From positions 124,001 through 188,000 of the forward strand of contig NZ_RJKR01000012.1 in assembly GCF_003752025.1 (NCBI RefSeq): 64,000 nucleotides of DNA, read 5' to 3'. The translations under genes and the position numbers were made by a program. Every line of letters begins with the position of its first letter. The first letter of the stretch is position 1. Below the pieces are notes generated by a model. The model was not told the origin of the DNA and did no database searches. It worked only from the letters and a program-made list of their open reading frames with translations. This DNA comes from Curtobacterium sp. PhB115. GTDB lineage: Bacteria; Actinomycetota; Actinomycetes; Actinomycetales; Microbacteriaceae. Positions 16,056-23,160 of this stretch are shown in pieces.

Positions 16056-16192
16056 TGCGCGTGCACCTTCCGACGATCCACGAGGTGATCGACGCGTGTT
16101 CTGTCGGAGGATGCGCACGCAATGGGTACGTGCGCATCCTTCGACGGAACACCACGGGTTCGACAGGTGGAAGGTCGCAACATGCGCACGCA
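16056..16192. repeat. Paired tandem hairpins (family C, locus 1)
   Basis: Unit 1 (16056-16121) folds with outer arms 16056-16065/16112-16121 and an inner CTTCCGAC/GTCGGAGG stem. Unit 2 (16127-16192) folds with outer arms ending in GTGCGCAT/ATGCGCAC and inner CGAC/GTCG and CCAC/GTGG stems. Relatives occur at 25900, 44453 and 55109. It starts seven bases after the nnrD stop. Confidence 0.65.
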
Positions 16193-16227
16193 TGCGTGGG
16201 CGGGCACGGCCGGTGACGTGAGCGGGG

Positions 16228-16275
16228 GACGGCCGGGAGGCGCGGTGCCAGCTGGCACCGCGCCTCCCGGCCGTC
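16228..16275. terminator. Long palindrome at convergent junction (type A)
   Basis: A perfect 48-base palindrome (arms 16228-16251 and 16252-16275) with the GGTGCCAGCTGGCACC core lies between nnrD and the YceI gene. Confidence 0.7.
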
Positions 16276-16312
16276 TGCGGTCACGTCACGGACGCGACGC
16301 GCGTCGCGGACG

Positions 16313-17023
16313 TCAGCTCGCGGGGGTCGCGTGCACGAGGAACTCGACCGCGCCGGAGTCGTCGACCTTCACGAAGCCGAGGCTCGGCGCCTGCACGTCG
16401 TAGTCCGAGAACGTGACCGGGATCGAGCCGGAGATGTCGACGCCGTCACCGTTCAGGCCGACCTGCAGGTCGGCGGTGACGTCCTTCGTCACGCCGTGCA
16501 GCGTGAGCTTGCCCGTCGCCTCGACCTTCGTGGTGTCCGAGCCGCTCGGGACCGCATCGGCGATCGGCTCGGTGAGCTCGAAGGTCGCGGTCGGGAACGC
16601 GGACGTGTCCATCGCGGAGTCGCGGAAGTACGAGTCGCGCTGGTCGGAGTCGGTGGCGATGTCGGCGACCTCCACCGTGATGGTGGCGGCGGAGATGCTC
16701 GTGCCGTCGACGGTGGCACTGCCCGTGACGCTGTCGGTGCGGCCGGTGACGGTGACGTCGGAGCCGTTGAGGACCTCGTGGACGCGGTACCCGGCCTCCG
16801 AGTCGCCGCCGACGGTCCAGTCGCCGGAGAGGTCCGAGTCGTCGAGGGTGGAGGCCTCGCGGCTCGCCGCCACTGACGGCGCCGCCGAGGCCTTCGCGTT
16901 CTCGTTGCTCGTGTAGACGTTCGTGAAGACGACCGCCCCGACGACGCCGAGCACGACGACGGCGGCGATGACGGAGATCCAGATGACGGCCTTGCGGCGC
17001 TTGCGCGGGGTTTCGGAGGTCAC
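16313..17023 (-). CDS. YceI-family lipid-binding-like protein, membrane anchored
   Basis: 236 aa from GTG 17023. A basic N-terminus (PRKRRK) and one membrane helix (~12-35) anchor a lipocalin-like YceI beta-barrel (~65-234) outside the cell. YceI barrels bind isoprenoid-like lipids; the pattern TVEVADIATDSDQRDSYFRDSAMD and the later TKVEATGKLTLHGVTKDV are family typical. There is no lipobox and no clear signal-peptidase site, so it is probably an uncleaved signal-anchor protein. It may take part in isoprenoid or quinone handling, but the actual role is unknown. It is transcribed alone and diverges from the GT87 gene. Confidence 0.85.
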   Translation of the reverse strand: MTSETPRKRRKAVIWISVIAAVVVLGVVGAVVFTNVYTSNENAKASAAPSVAASREASTLDDSDLSGDWTVGGDSEAGYRVHEVLNGSDVTVTGRTDSVTGSATVDGTSISAATITVEVADIATDSDQRDSYFRDSAMDTSAFPTATFELTEPIADAVPSGSDTTKVEATGKLTLHGVTKDVTADLQVGLNGDGVDISGSIPVTFSDYDVQAPSLGFVKVDDSGAVEFLVHATPAS

Positions 17024-17073
17024 GAGCAGAACGGTGACACGTCATGGTTGGGGAAGCCTGGGATTCTCGCCGC

Positions 17074-17079
17074 TACGCT
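17074..17079 (+). promoter_or_regulatory. Leaderless -10 box
   Basis: TACGCT ends six bases before the GTG at 17086 and decides that start over an ATG 14 codons upstream. Confidence 0.5.
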
Positions 17080-17085
17080 CGTCCG

Positions 17086-18345
17086 GTGCTGAAGACCTCG
17101 AACCGGTGGATCGAACTCGCCGGATTCGTCCTGGCCTTCCTCGTCGTGCACGCGCTGCTCTGGTGGCTGACCGCGATCTCGGCGAACCTGCCGCTCGGCG
17201 ACGTGACGATCACCTACAGCCGGTGGATCGAGACCGGGCACACCGCGGACTTCTGGGTCGGGATCGACGGCCCGTGGGTCTACCCCATCCTGGCGATCGT
17301 GCCGATGGCCGCCGCGGCGCTCGGGGGCGTGACCTCGATCGGGACCGGGTGGCTGGTGCTGATGGTGCTGCTCGACGCCGTGGCCTGCGCGTTCCTGTGG
17401 CGGTTCCGGGTGCGGGGCGTCCTCGGCGCGCCGGTGGCCGGCGGTCGTGGCATCCGCGTCGTCTGGTGGTGGCTCGCGTTCCTGCTCGCGCTCGGGCCCA
17501 TCGCGCTCGGGCGCATCGACACCGTCGCGACCGTGTTCGCCCTGGTCGGTGTGGCGTTCGTGGCCACGCGGCCCGCAGTCGCATCGGCGCTGTTCACCGC
17601 TGGTGCGTGGACGAAGGTGTGGCCCGCCGCGCTCGTCGGGGTGCTGCTGCTCCTGCGGAAGGGACACCGTCGCGGGGTGCTGGCGGGGGCACTCGTGCTG
17701 AGCGCCCTCATCGTGCTCGTCGACGTGCTCTGGGGCGGAGCGCCGTACCTGCTGTCGTTCGTCGGTGAGCAGACCGGCCGAGGGTTGCAGATCGAGTCGC
17801 CGCTCGCGACCCCGTTCATGTGGGCAGCGGCGTTCGGCGCTCCGGGTGCCGCGGTGTTCTACGACCAGGTGATCCTGACGTTCGAGGTGTCCGGCGCCGG
17901 CACGCACGCCGCCGCGGTCCTCTCGACGCCGCTGATGGCCGTCGTGGTCGTCGCCGGGGTGGTCCTCGCGCTCTGGGCCGCACACCGCGGAGCCCGACGC
18001 GCCGAACTCGCGCCCGTCCTCGCGCTCCTGCTCGTCGCCGCGCTCATCGCCACGAACAAGGTCGGGTCGCCGCAGTACATCGGGTGGTTCGCCGTGCCGA
18101 TCGTGTGGGGGCTCGTCGCGGGGACGCCGAGTGCCCGGCGGTTCCTGCCGATCGCCGTGGCCGCGCTGCCCACCGCCGTCCTCACGCAGCTGATCTACCC
18201 GGCGTACTACGACCAGGTGCTCACGCTGCAGCCGTGGATGCTCGTGGTCCTGACGCTCCGGAACGTCCTCGAGGTCGCGATCCTGGCGTGGACGGTCGTC
18301 ACGCTGGTGCGGATGGGACGCCACGCGGGCAGGATGGACGCATGA
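17086..18345 (+). CDS. GT87-like membrane glycosyltransferase (DUF2029)
   Basis: 419 aa with about ten or more hydrophobic helices. It resembles the actinobacterial GT87/GT-C mannosyltransferases that use polyprenyl-phosphate-mannose at the outer face of the membrane in lipomannan or glycolipid synthesis. An external loop after helix 1 (SRWIETGHTADFWVGIDGPWVYP) has the acidic residue expected near a GT-C active site, and SPLATPFMW and NKVGSPQYIGW are family-like. The exact acceptor is unknown. The GTG start is set by a leaderless -10 box; an ATG 42 bases upstream would place the promoter inside the gene. Its last codons overlap the next gene (ATGA). Confidence 0.8.
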   Translation: MLKTSNRWIELAGFVLAFLVVHALLWWLTAISANLPLGDVTITYSRWIETGHTADFWVGIDGPWVYPILAIVPMAAAALGGVTSIGTGWLVLMVLLDAVACAFLWRFRVRGVLGAPVAGGRGIRVVWWWLAFLLALGPIALGRIDTVATVFALVGVAFVATRPAVASALFTAGAWTKVWPAALVGVLLLLRKGHRRGVLAGALVLSALIVLVDVLWGGAPYLLSFVGEQTGRGLQIESPLATPFMWAAAFGAPGAAVFYDQVILTFEVSGAGTHAAAVLSTPLMAVVVVAGVVLALWAAHRGARRAELAPVLALLLVAALIATNKVGSPQYIGWFAVPIVWGLVAGTPSARRFLPIAVAALPTAVLTQLIYPAYYDQVLTLQPWMLVVLTLRNVLEVAILAWTVVTLVRMGRHAGRMDA

Positions 18346-18650
18346 TCGTCGCCTTCTCCGTCGCTCCGTCCGGTGGTTCCGCTGCAACGTCGGACGGGTC
18401 CGTGCACGACGCCGTCGCGGCCGCCGTCCGGATCGTCCGTGAGAGCGGGCTGCCGAACCGGACCTCGTCGATGTTCACCGAGGTCGAGGGGGAGTGGGAC
18501 GAGGTCATGGACGTCGTCAAGCGCGCCACCGAAGCCGTCGGCGCGTACGGCACGCGTGTCTCGCTCGTGCTCAAGGCCGACATCCGCCCCGGACACACCG
18601 GCGAGATCGACGGCAAGCTCGAGCGGCTCGAGGCTGCGCTCGACGAGTAG
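18342..18650 (+). CDS. MTH1187/YkoF-type thiamine-binding protein
   Basis: 102 aa, a single ferredoxin-like alpha/beta domain of the MTH1187 (DUF77) family. Conserved pieces are MIVAFSVAPSG, the RESGLPNRTSSMFTEVEGEWDEVM segment and KADIRPGH. Members bind thiamine or related pyrimidines and form tetramers. It is translationally coupled to the GT87 gene by an ATGA overlap, with no obvious functional link. The stop codon lies in a 20-base tandem duplication (18644-18682). Confidence 0.85.
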   Translation: MIVAFSVAPSGGSAATSDGSVHDAVAAAVRIVRESGLPNRTSSMFTEVEGEWDEVMDVVKRATEAVGAYGTRVSLVLKADIRPGHTGEIDGKLERLEAALDE

Positions 18651-18682
18651 GCCTCAGCGGCGCCGAGTAGGCCTCAGCGGCG
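18644..18682. repeat. 20-base tandem duplication carrying both convergent stops
   Basis: CGAGTAGGCCTCAGCGGCG occurs at 18644-18662 and 18664-18682. Each copy contains TAG for the rightward gene and TGA (read leftward) for the small membrane protein, so both genes have a spare stop codon. Confidence 0.85.
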
Positions 18683-18877
18683 TCGACGGGGGCGTCTGCG
18701 ACGGCGCGGATCGGTGCCGAGCACGGCGAACACCGTCAGCAGCACGATGCCGGCGACCACGAACACCACCACCGTGACCATCGCGAGCGGATCGGTGACG
18801 TCCTCGCAGTTCGCGGGTGCCCCGGCGGCGCAGGAGGCCAGGACGGTCGTGACGGTGGGCACGTCGTCATCCTGCAT
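18674..18877 (-). CDS. Small single-helix membrane protein, hypothetical
   Basis: 67 aa from the ATG at 18875-18877. A short N-terminal region with two cysteines (SCAAGAPANC) precedes one strong membrane helix (~32-53) and an Arg-rich tail of about 13 residues that fixes the C-terminus in the cytoplasm. I do not recognise the family. Longer in-frame starts exist, but the codons upstream look non-coding. It diverges from the zinc-ribbon gene at 18987 and converges on the thiamine-binding gene. Confidence 0.5.
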   Translation of the reverse strand: MQDDDVPTVTTVLASCAAGAPANCEDVTDPLAMVTVVVFVVAGIVLLTVFAVLGTDPRRRRRPRRRR

Positions 18878-18986
18878 CAGCGGCGCGGACGACACGCCGG
18901 AGCGCTCCCGCGGATGTCGGTGGTCGGGTGTCTCATGGTCCACATCGAGCCACACCCGGTGGGTCCGAGACGACGAGGAGCGCGTG

Positions 18987-19172
18987 ATGATGCACGACGG
19001 CTGGTGCCCTGACTGCGACCTGCGAACGGTCGTCATCGACACGGACGAACAGGGCGACCACGCCTGGGCCACGTGCTCGGAGTGCGGGACCGGATGGGTC
19101 CACCGCGACGAGCTGCCCGAGCCCGCCGTCGCCACCGCACGTCCGGCCCACGTGGAGCGTCAGGCCGCCTGA
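18987..19172 (+). CDS. Small zinc-ribbon protein, hypothetical
   Basis: 61 aa with two CxxC knuckles, CPDC and CSEC, about 26 residues apart, as in rubredoxin-like or transcription-factor zinc ribbons. The C-terminal ~20 residues are Ala/Pro-rich and probably disordered. A GAGGAG site at 18975-18980 lies six bases before the chosen ATG at 18987; a GTG at 18984 and an ATG at 18990 are alternatives. Function unknown. The Cys spacing makes it a real gene despite its size. Confidence 0.62.
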   Translation: MMHDGWCPDCDLRTVVIDTDEQGDHAWATCSECGTGWVHRDELPEPAVATARPAHVERQAA

Positions 19173-19289
19173 CGCGGAGCGCCGGCGGGCGGGCTGTCGG
19201 TCGTGCTCGCGGCCGGGGCTTGCCGCTCGGTCTGACGGCTGGGTCCGACCGCTGGGTCTGCCCGCTCGGTCTGACCTGATTCGCGCGCT

Positions 19290-19331
19290 GACGGACACTT
19301 CACGGGCCGCAGACCGCGTGAACTGTCCGTC
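19290..19331. terminator. Hairpin, possible terminator of zinc-ribbon gene
   Basis: 15-base arms with one mismatch surround a 12-base loop. It lies about 120 bases after the zinc-ribbon stop codon. Confidence 0.45.
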
Positions 19332-19448
19332 TGGCCGAAACTCGGCGCCGACGCCACGCGGACGCGTCGCCCCGCTGGCATGCCGACCGCGCGGACCGCG
19401 GCGACCGGCACCGTGCTGTCCGGCTTCCGTTGAGGCTTTGGAGCGGTC

Positions 19449-19483
19449 TACACTGCGAGGACCGGGTGGTCGACACCACCCGG
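19449..19483 (+). promoter_or_regulatory. -10 box and leader hairpin of the MFS gene
   Basis: TACACT (19449-19454) is a good -10 box. Immediately after the expected start site, CCGGGTGGT (19462-19470) pairs perfectly with ACCACCCGG (19475-19483) around CGAC. The remaining ~115-base leader has no ribosome-site-like purine run near the ATG. Confidence 0.4.
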
Positions 19484-19597
19484 CCAGTCCCGTTCGCCGC
19501 TGAACCCGGACCGGCACTCCCCGCCGTGACCGCGCTGCCCGAACGGCAGTCCCGCTGTGACGGCCGCCCAGACCCTCCCGTCCCGAGAACAGGCCCC

Positions 19598-20863
19598 ATG
19601 TCACAGCTCACGCCGGCGCGTCGCACCCTCGCGCTCATCTCGCTCGCCCTCGGTGGCTTCGCCATCGGTTCGACCGAGTTCGTCGCGATGGGGCTCCTGC
19701 CGAACATCGCCGAGGCACTGCTGCCGCAGCAGTACGGCATCGACCCGGACGCCGGCATCGCCCACGCGGGCTGGCTCGTCAGCGCGTACGCCCTCGGTGT
19801 CGTCGTCGGCGCCCCGACCATCGCGGCGATGTCGGCCCGGTTCCCGCGCAAGGGCCTGATCCTGGTGCTGCTCGTCGGCTTCGTCCTCGCCACGGTCGCC
19901 AGTGCGCTCCTGCCCTCGTTCGGGCTCGTGCTCGTCGCCCGGTTCGTCGCCGGCCTGCCGCACGGTGCCTACTTCGGCATCGCGTCGATCGTCGCCGGCG
20001 ACATGATGGGCCCGGGCAAGCGCGGCAAGGGCATCGCGATGGTCCTGCTCGGCCTGTCCGTCGCGAACGTCGTCGGTGTCCCGGCCATCACCTGGGTGGG
20101 GCAGCTCGCCGGCTGGCGGGTGGCGTACGCCGTCGTCGCAGCGCTCTTCGCCCTGACGTTCCTGGCCGTGGCGGCCTTCGTGCCGAAGAGCGCCCGTGAC
20201 GAGCACGCGACGATCGGCCGCGAGCTCCGCGCCTTCCGGGTCCCGCAGGTCTGGATCGTGATGGGCCTCGGCGCCGTCGGGTTCGGCGGGTTCTTCGCCG
20301 TCTACTCGTACATCTCACCGCTCGTGCAGCACGTCACCGGGATGCCGGAGTCCTTCGTCCCGATCGTCCTGGTGGTCGTGGGCATCGGCATGGTCGTCGG
20401 TGGCGTCCTCGGCGGGCACCTGGCGGACCACAGCGTGAAGGGCACGATCTACGTCGGCATGTTCTCGCTGATCGGGGCGCTGCTGCTCACCGTCCTCACC
20501 GCGCAGTGGCTCTGGGGCATGCTGCTCGGAGCGTTCCTGCTCGGTGCGACCTCGTCGGCGATCCCGCCGGCGGTGCAGTCGCGGCTCATGGACGTCGCGG
20601 GCGATGCCCGCACGATCGCTGCGGCGCTCAACCACTCGGCGTTCAACATCGGCAACTCGATCGGTGCGGCCCTCGGCGGCGCCGTCATCGCCGCTGGTTT
20701 CGGCTTCGTCGCACCCGGCTGGCTCGGCATCGTGCTCGCACTGCTCGGCGTCCTCGTGACGATGGTCAGCTACTCGGTCGAGCGACGCAGCACCCGCCGC
20801 GAGAAGGCGCGCTCGAAGTCCCCGACGACCGGCCCGATCACCGCGCCGATCCCAATCGCCTGA
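19598..20863 (+). CDS. MFS transporter, DHA1 (AraJ/CmlR-like) exporter
   Basis: 421 aa, twelve predicted helices. Features are GSTEFVAMGLLPNIA in helix 1, the GWLVSAYALGVVVGAP motif of sugar/drug exporters, and the PHGAYFG and LNHSAFNIGNSIGAALGG motifs typical of the AraJ/chloramphenicol-efflux branch. A cytoplasmic basic tail follows. Probably exports a drug or sugar-like compound by proton antiport. The ATG at 19598 begins similarity; about 57 in-frame codons upstream are leader. A long structured leader with an early hairpin suggests attenuation-type control, as known for several actinobacterial chloramphenicol-efflux genes, but no leader peptide was convincing. Confidence 0.88.
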   Translation: MSQLTPARRTLALISLALGGFAIGSTEFVAMGLLPNIAEALLPQQYGIDPDAGIAHAGWLVSAYALGVVVGAPTIAAMSARFPRKGLILVLLVGFVLATVASALLPSFGLVLVARFVAGLPHGAYFGIASIVAGDMMGPGKRGKGIAMVLLGLSVANVVGVPAITWVGQLAGWRVAYAVVAALFALTFLAVAAFVPKSARDEHATIGRELRAFRVPQVWIVMGLGAVGFGGFFAVYSYISPLVQHVTGMPESFVPIVLVVVGIGMVVGGVLGGHLADHSVKGTIYVGMFSLIGALLLTVLTAQWLWGMLLGAFLLGATSSAIPPAVQSRLMDVAGDARTIAAALNHSAFNIGNSIGAALGGAVIAAGFGFVAPGWLGIVLALLGVLVTMVSYSVERRSTRREKARSKSPTTGPITAPIPIA

Positions 20864-20890
20864 CCGCGCGCGGTGGGCGCGCCCACCCAC

Positions 20891-20934
20891 CGGACGGGAG
20901 GCCCGTGGCGACGCCGCCACGGGCCTCCCGTCCG
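20891..20934. terminator. Long palindrome at convergent junction (type B)
   Basis: Perfect 20-base arms (20891-20910/20915-20934) around ACGC, with core GAGGCCCGTGGCG, lie 27 bases after the MFS stop. It shares its core with 32639-32686. Confidence 0.75.
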
Positions 20935-20960
20935 ATGTGGGGCGCGGCAGACCGCCCATG

Positions 20961-21011
20961 GTGAGCAGAAATGGTCGGGTCCCGTGATTGGACCCGACCA
21001 TTTGTGCTCAC
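20961..21011. terminator. Second strong hairpin in the same junction
   Basis: 22-base arms (20961-20982/20990-21011) with one mismatch and a 7-base loop form an independent stem beginning GTGAGCAGAAATGG. It lies on the side of the response-regulator gene. Together with 20891-20934 each converging gene has its own hairpin. Confidence 0.65.
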
Positions 21012-21050
21012 GAAGCGTATAAACGCGCACGTGCGCACGCGCGCTCCGCG

Positions 21051-21722
21051 CTACAGCCCCAGGGGGCTGCCGTCCTGCACGATGATGCCGTCGGTGATCG
21101 CACGCTTCCGGAGCGCCACCTTCGTGCCCACGTCGAAGCCCGCGACGCGGTACTTCTCGCGGATGCGCTTGAGGTAGCTCTTCGCGGTCTCCTCGGAGAT
21201 GCCGAGCTGGTACGCCACGCTCTTCACCGGCTCACCGCCGCCGTACAGGGCCATCACGCGACGCTCCTGGGCGCTGAGCTTCGGGACGCCACCGACGTCG
21301 CCGCTGTTGATCGCCAGGTCGAGCTCGGCGGACACGTACTGCTCGCCGCGCTGCGCGGAACGGATAGCCTCGACGATCATGTCCGCGTCCTCGCTCTTGA
21401 CGAGGTAGCCGAGGGCGCCGGCGCCGAGGGCCTCACGGACGACGTTCGGCTCCGAGTACGTGCTCATCACGACGGTCTTCACGCCGGCGGTCTTCAGCGT
21501 CGAGATCTTCAACGACACCGGGATGGAGTCCTTGAGGTCCAGGTCGAGCAGCACGACGTCGACCGGGAACGCCGGGCTCGTCAGGAGCTCGGGCCAGGTC
21601 GTCACGGCGGCCACCAGGGTGATGTCGTCGGCGGCGTTCCGGATCCACTCCGTCAGCGCGCCGAGCAGCATCCTGTGGTCGTCGACGAGTGCGAGTCGGA
21701 TCGGTTCCTCTGGAGTCGCCAT
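21051..21722 (-). CDS. NarL/LuxR-family response regulator
   Basis: 223 aa. Receiver domain (~8-125) with the acidic pair Asp14-Asp15, phospho-acceptor Asp60 (VVLLDLDL) and conserved Lys in YLVKSED. C-terminal GerE/LuxR helix-turn-helix (~150-205, EPVKSVAYQLGISEETAKSYLKRIREKY). An AAAGGA ribosome site lies seven bases before the ATG, and a TAGGAT box at 21757-21762 (minus strand) may give it a separate promoter. The cognate sensor is almost certainly the histidine kinase at 23157-24314, with the 440-aa membrane protein between them. Confidence 0.92.
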   Translation of the reverse strand: MATPEEPIRLALVDDHRMLLGALTEWIRNAADDITLVAAVTTWPELLTSPAFPVDVVLLDLDLKDSIPVSLKISTLKTAGVKTVVMSTYSEPNVVREALGAGALGYLVKSEDADMIVEAIRSAQRGEQYVSAELDLAINSGDVGGVPKLSAQERRVMALYGGGEPVKSVAYQLGISEETAKSYLKRIREKYRVAGFDVGTKVALRKRAITDGIIVQDGSPLGL

Positions 21723-21837
21723 GCTGGCGTCCTTTCTCGGGGGCGGTACGTGGCCGATCCTAGGGGGAGCGGGCAGGTGACACGGGCAGGTCGGTGCGGG
21801 TGTCCGGCGTTCGGGTCGACCGGGTCCGGGGGTGGCG

Positions 21838-23160
21838 CTACATGGAGGGATGTCGGTTCACGACGCAGTGGGCGACGATGTGGAGTGTGCCGTCCCGGAC
21901 CGTCTCGGTGTACGGGCCGATGCGCTGCAGGGCACTCCACGCGGCCGGACCGAGGCGACGTCGCTGGACGCCACGAGACTCGATGACGACGGGGACGTCC
22001 ATCATCTCGTCGGTCACGGGGTGACCGTCCGAGCCGACGGGGCCGAGCGTCACCGACACCACGGGCAGACCGGGCTGGGCGGTGCGGCCGTCGCCGACCA
22101 TCTGCCACACGGCCTGCAGCAGGCCGTCGCGCTGCGCGGGGGACAGGTGTCCGGCGAGGGCGGCGGGATCGGCGACGCTCACCGAGCGGCCGAGGTGGTC
22201 GGACTCGGTGATCGCGTGGTACAGCCAGGTCTCACGGCGGCCCTCGATGAGGTGCAGCCGGAGTTCGGTCGCGAGCGAGGCGGCGACGGACGACGACGCG
22301 TCGGACAGCGGGAGCGGGTCGGTGCCGTTCGCCACGGCGTCGAGGAGCTTCTCGGCGGCCAGGTCGAGGCGGGCGAGCTCGTCGGACGCCAGCATGCCGA
22401 CGGCGAACTGCGGCGCCTGGACGTTGCTCTGCACGAGCACCCGGTCGAGTTCGCGCTGGACGAGCTGGCGGAACCGCTGCACGACGTACAGGGCGATGGA
22501 CGGCGGGACGACGACGAGCGAGACCATCGACACGATGCCGGGCAGGGTGTCGGTCGTGATCGGCGTCGACGCCACGGCCATCCCGACGAAGGCCAGGCCG
22601 AGGACCGCGATCGCCGCAGCGACCTCGCGAGCGGGCCGCAGGGTGGCGATCGGCAGGAGCGCGAACCCGGCGGCCACCGAGGCCGTCGCCGAGTGCGCGA
22701 TGTCGTGCTCGGGCCAGATCCCGATGAAGTCGAGGGTCACGACGCACGCGAGCACGACGCAGATCAGGGCGAAGGCGAGTCCGGTGAGCCGCTCACCGTA
22801 GGTCAGGACGCTCAGGCCCACCCCGACGGCGGCGACGACGTACAGCGCCCACGCGGCAGCGGGGAGCCACGGGTCCGTGTACTCGGTCCAGCGCACGAGG
22901 AAGAACGCGATGCCCGCGACTGCCTCGATGGCGGTGAGGACGGCGGCGCCGAGCCCGAGGTAGCCGGCGCCGAGCGAGGCACCGGGCTTCGCGGCCTGGC
23001 GGAGCGATCGTGCACCGGTGGAGGTCGACGGCAGCCCGCGGGCCTGACGGCGTTCGCTGGTGCGGTACCGCTCACGGGCCTCACGGCGGGTGCGGGGCGG
23101 GGGCGCGGGGGACTCGCCGGGCAGGCCGCGGCCGATGGTGTCCTCGGTGACGCGGCTCAT
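21838..23160 (-). CDS. Membrane protein partner of the two-component system, kinase-like remnant
   Basis: 440 aa. A charged N-terminus (~1-60) precedes about six membrane helices (~65-235), a helical segment (~240-290) placed where a kinase would have its dimerisation helices, and a C-terminal soluble domain without recognisable kinase N or G boxes. No phosphorylatable H-box His is evident. It overlaps the upstream histidine kinase by four bases (ATGA), so it is made with it. I read it as a catalytically dead sensor-kinase-like subunit that may partner the active kinase. That is inference from position and topology; a plain unknown membrane protein is the alternative. Confidence 0.6.
   Translation of the reverse strand: MSRVTEDTIGRGLPGESPAPPPRTRREARERYRTSERRQARGLPSTSTGARSLRQAAKPGASLGAGYLGLGAAVLTAIEAVAGIAFFLVRWTEYTDPWLPAAAWALYVVAAVGVGLSVLTYGERLTGLAFALICVVLACVVTLDFIGIWPEHDIAHSATASVAAGFALLPIATLRPAREVAAAIAVLGLAFVGMAVASTPITTDTLPGIVSMVSLVVVPPSIALYVVQRFRQLVQRELDRVLVQSNVQAPQFAVGMLASDELARLDLAAEKLLDAVANGTDPLPLSDASSSVAASLATELRLHLIEGRRETWLYHAITESDHLGRSVSVADPAALAGHLSPAQRDGLLQAVWQMVGDGRTAQPGLPVVSVTLGPVGSDGHPVTDEMMDVPVVIESRGVQRRRLGPAAWSALQRIGPYTETVRDGTLHIVAHCVVNRHPSM

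Larger units (their letters stand above)
19173..19597. other. 425-base gap with hairpin and MFS leader
   Basis: No gene is seen. The left half has short imperfect repeats of GCTCGGTCTGAC/GCTGGGTC type (19225-19280) and a hairpin with 15-base arms (19290-19304/19317-19331, one mismatch). The right half is the probable promoter and untranslated leader of the MFS gene. Confidence 0.6.
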
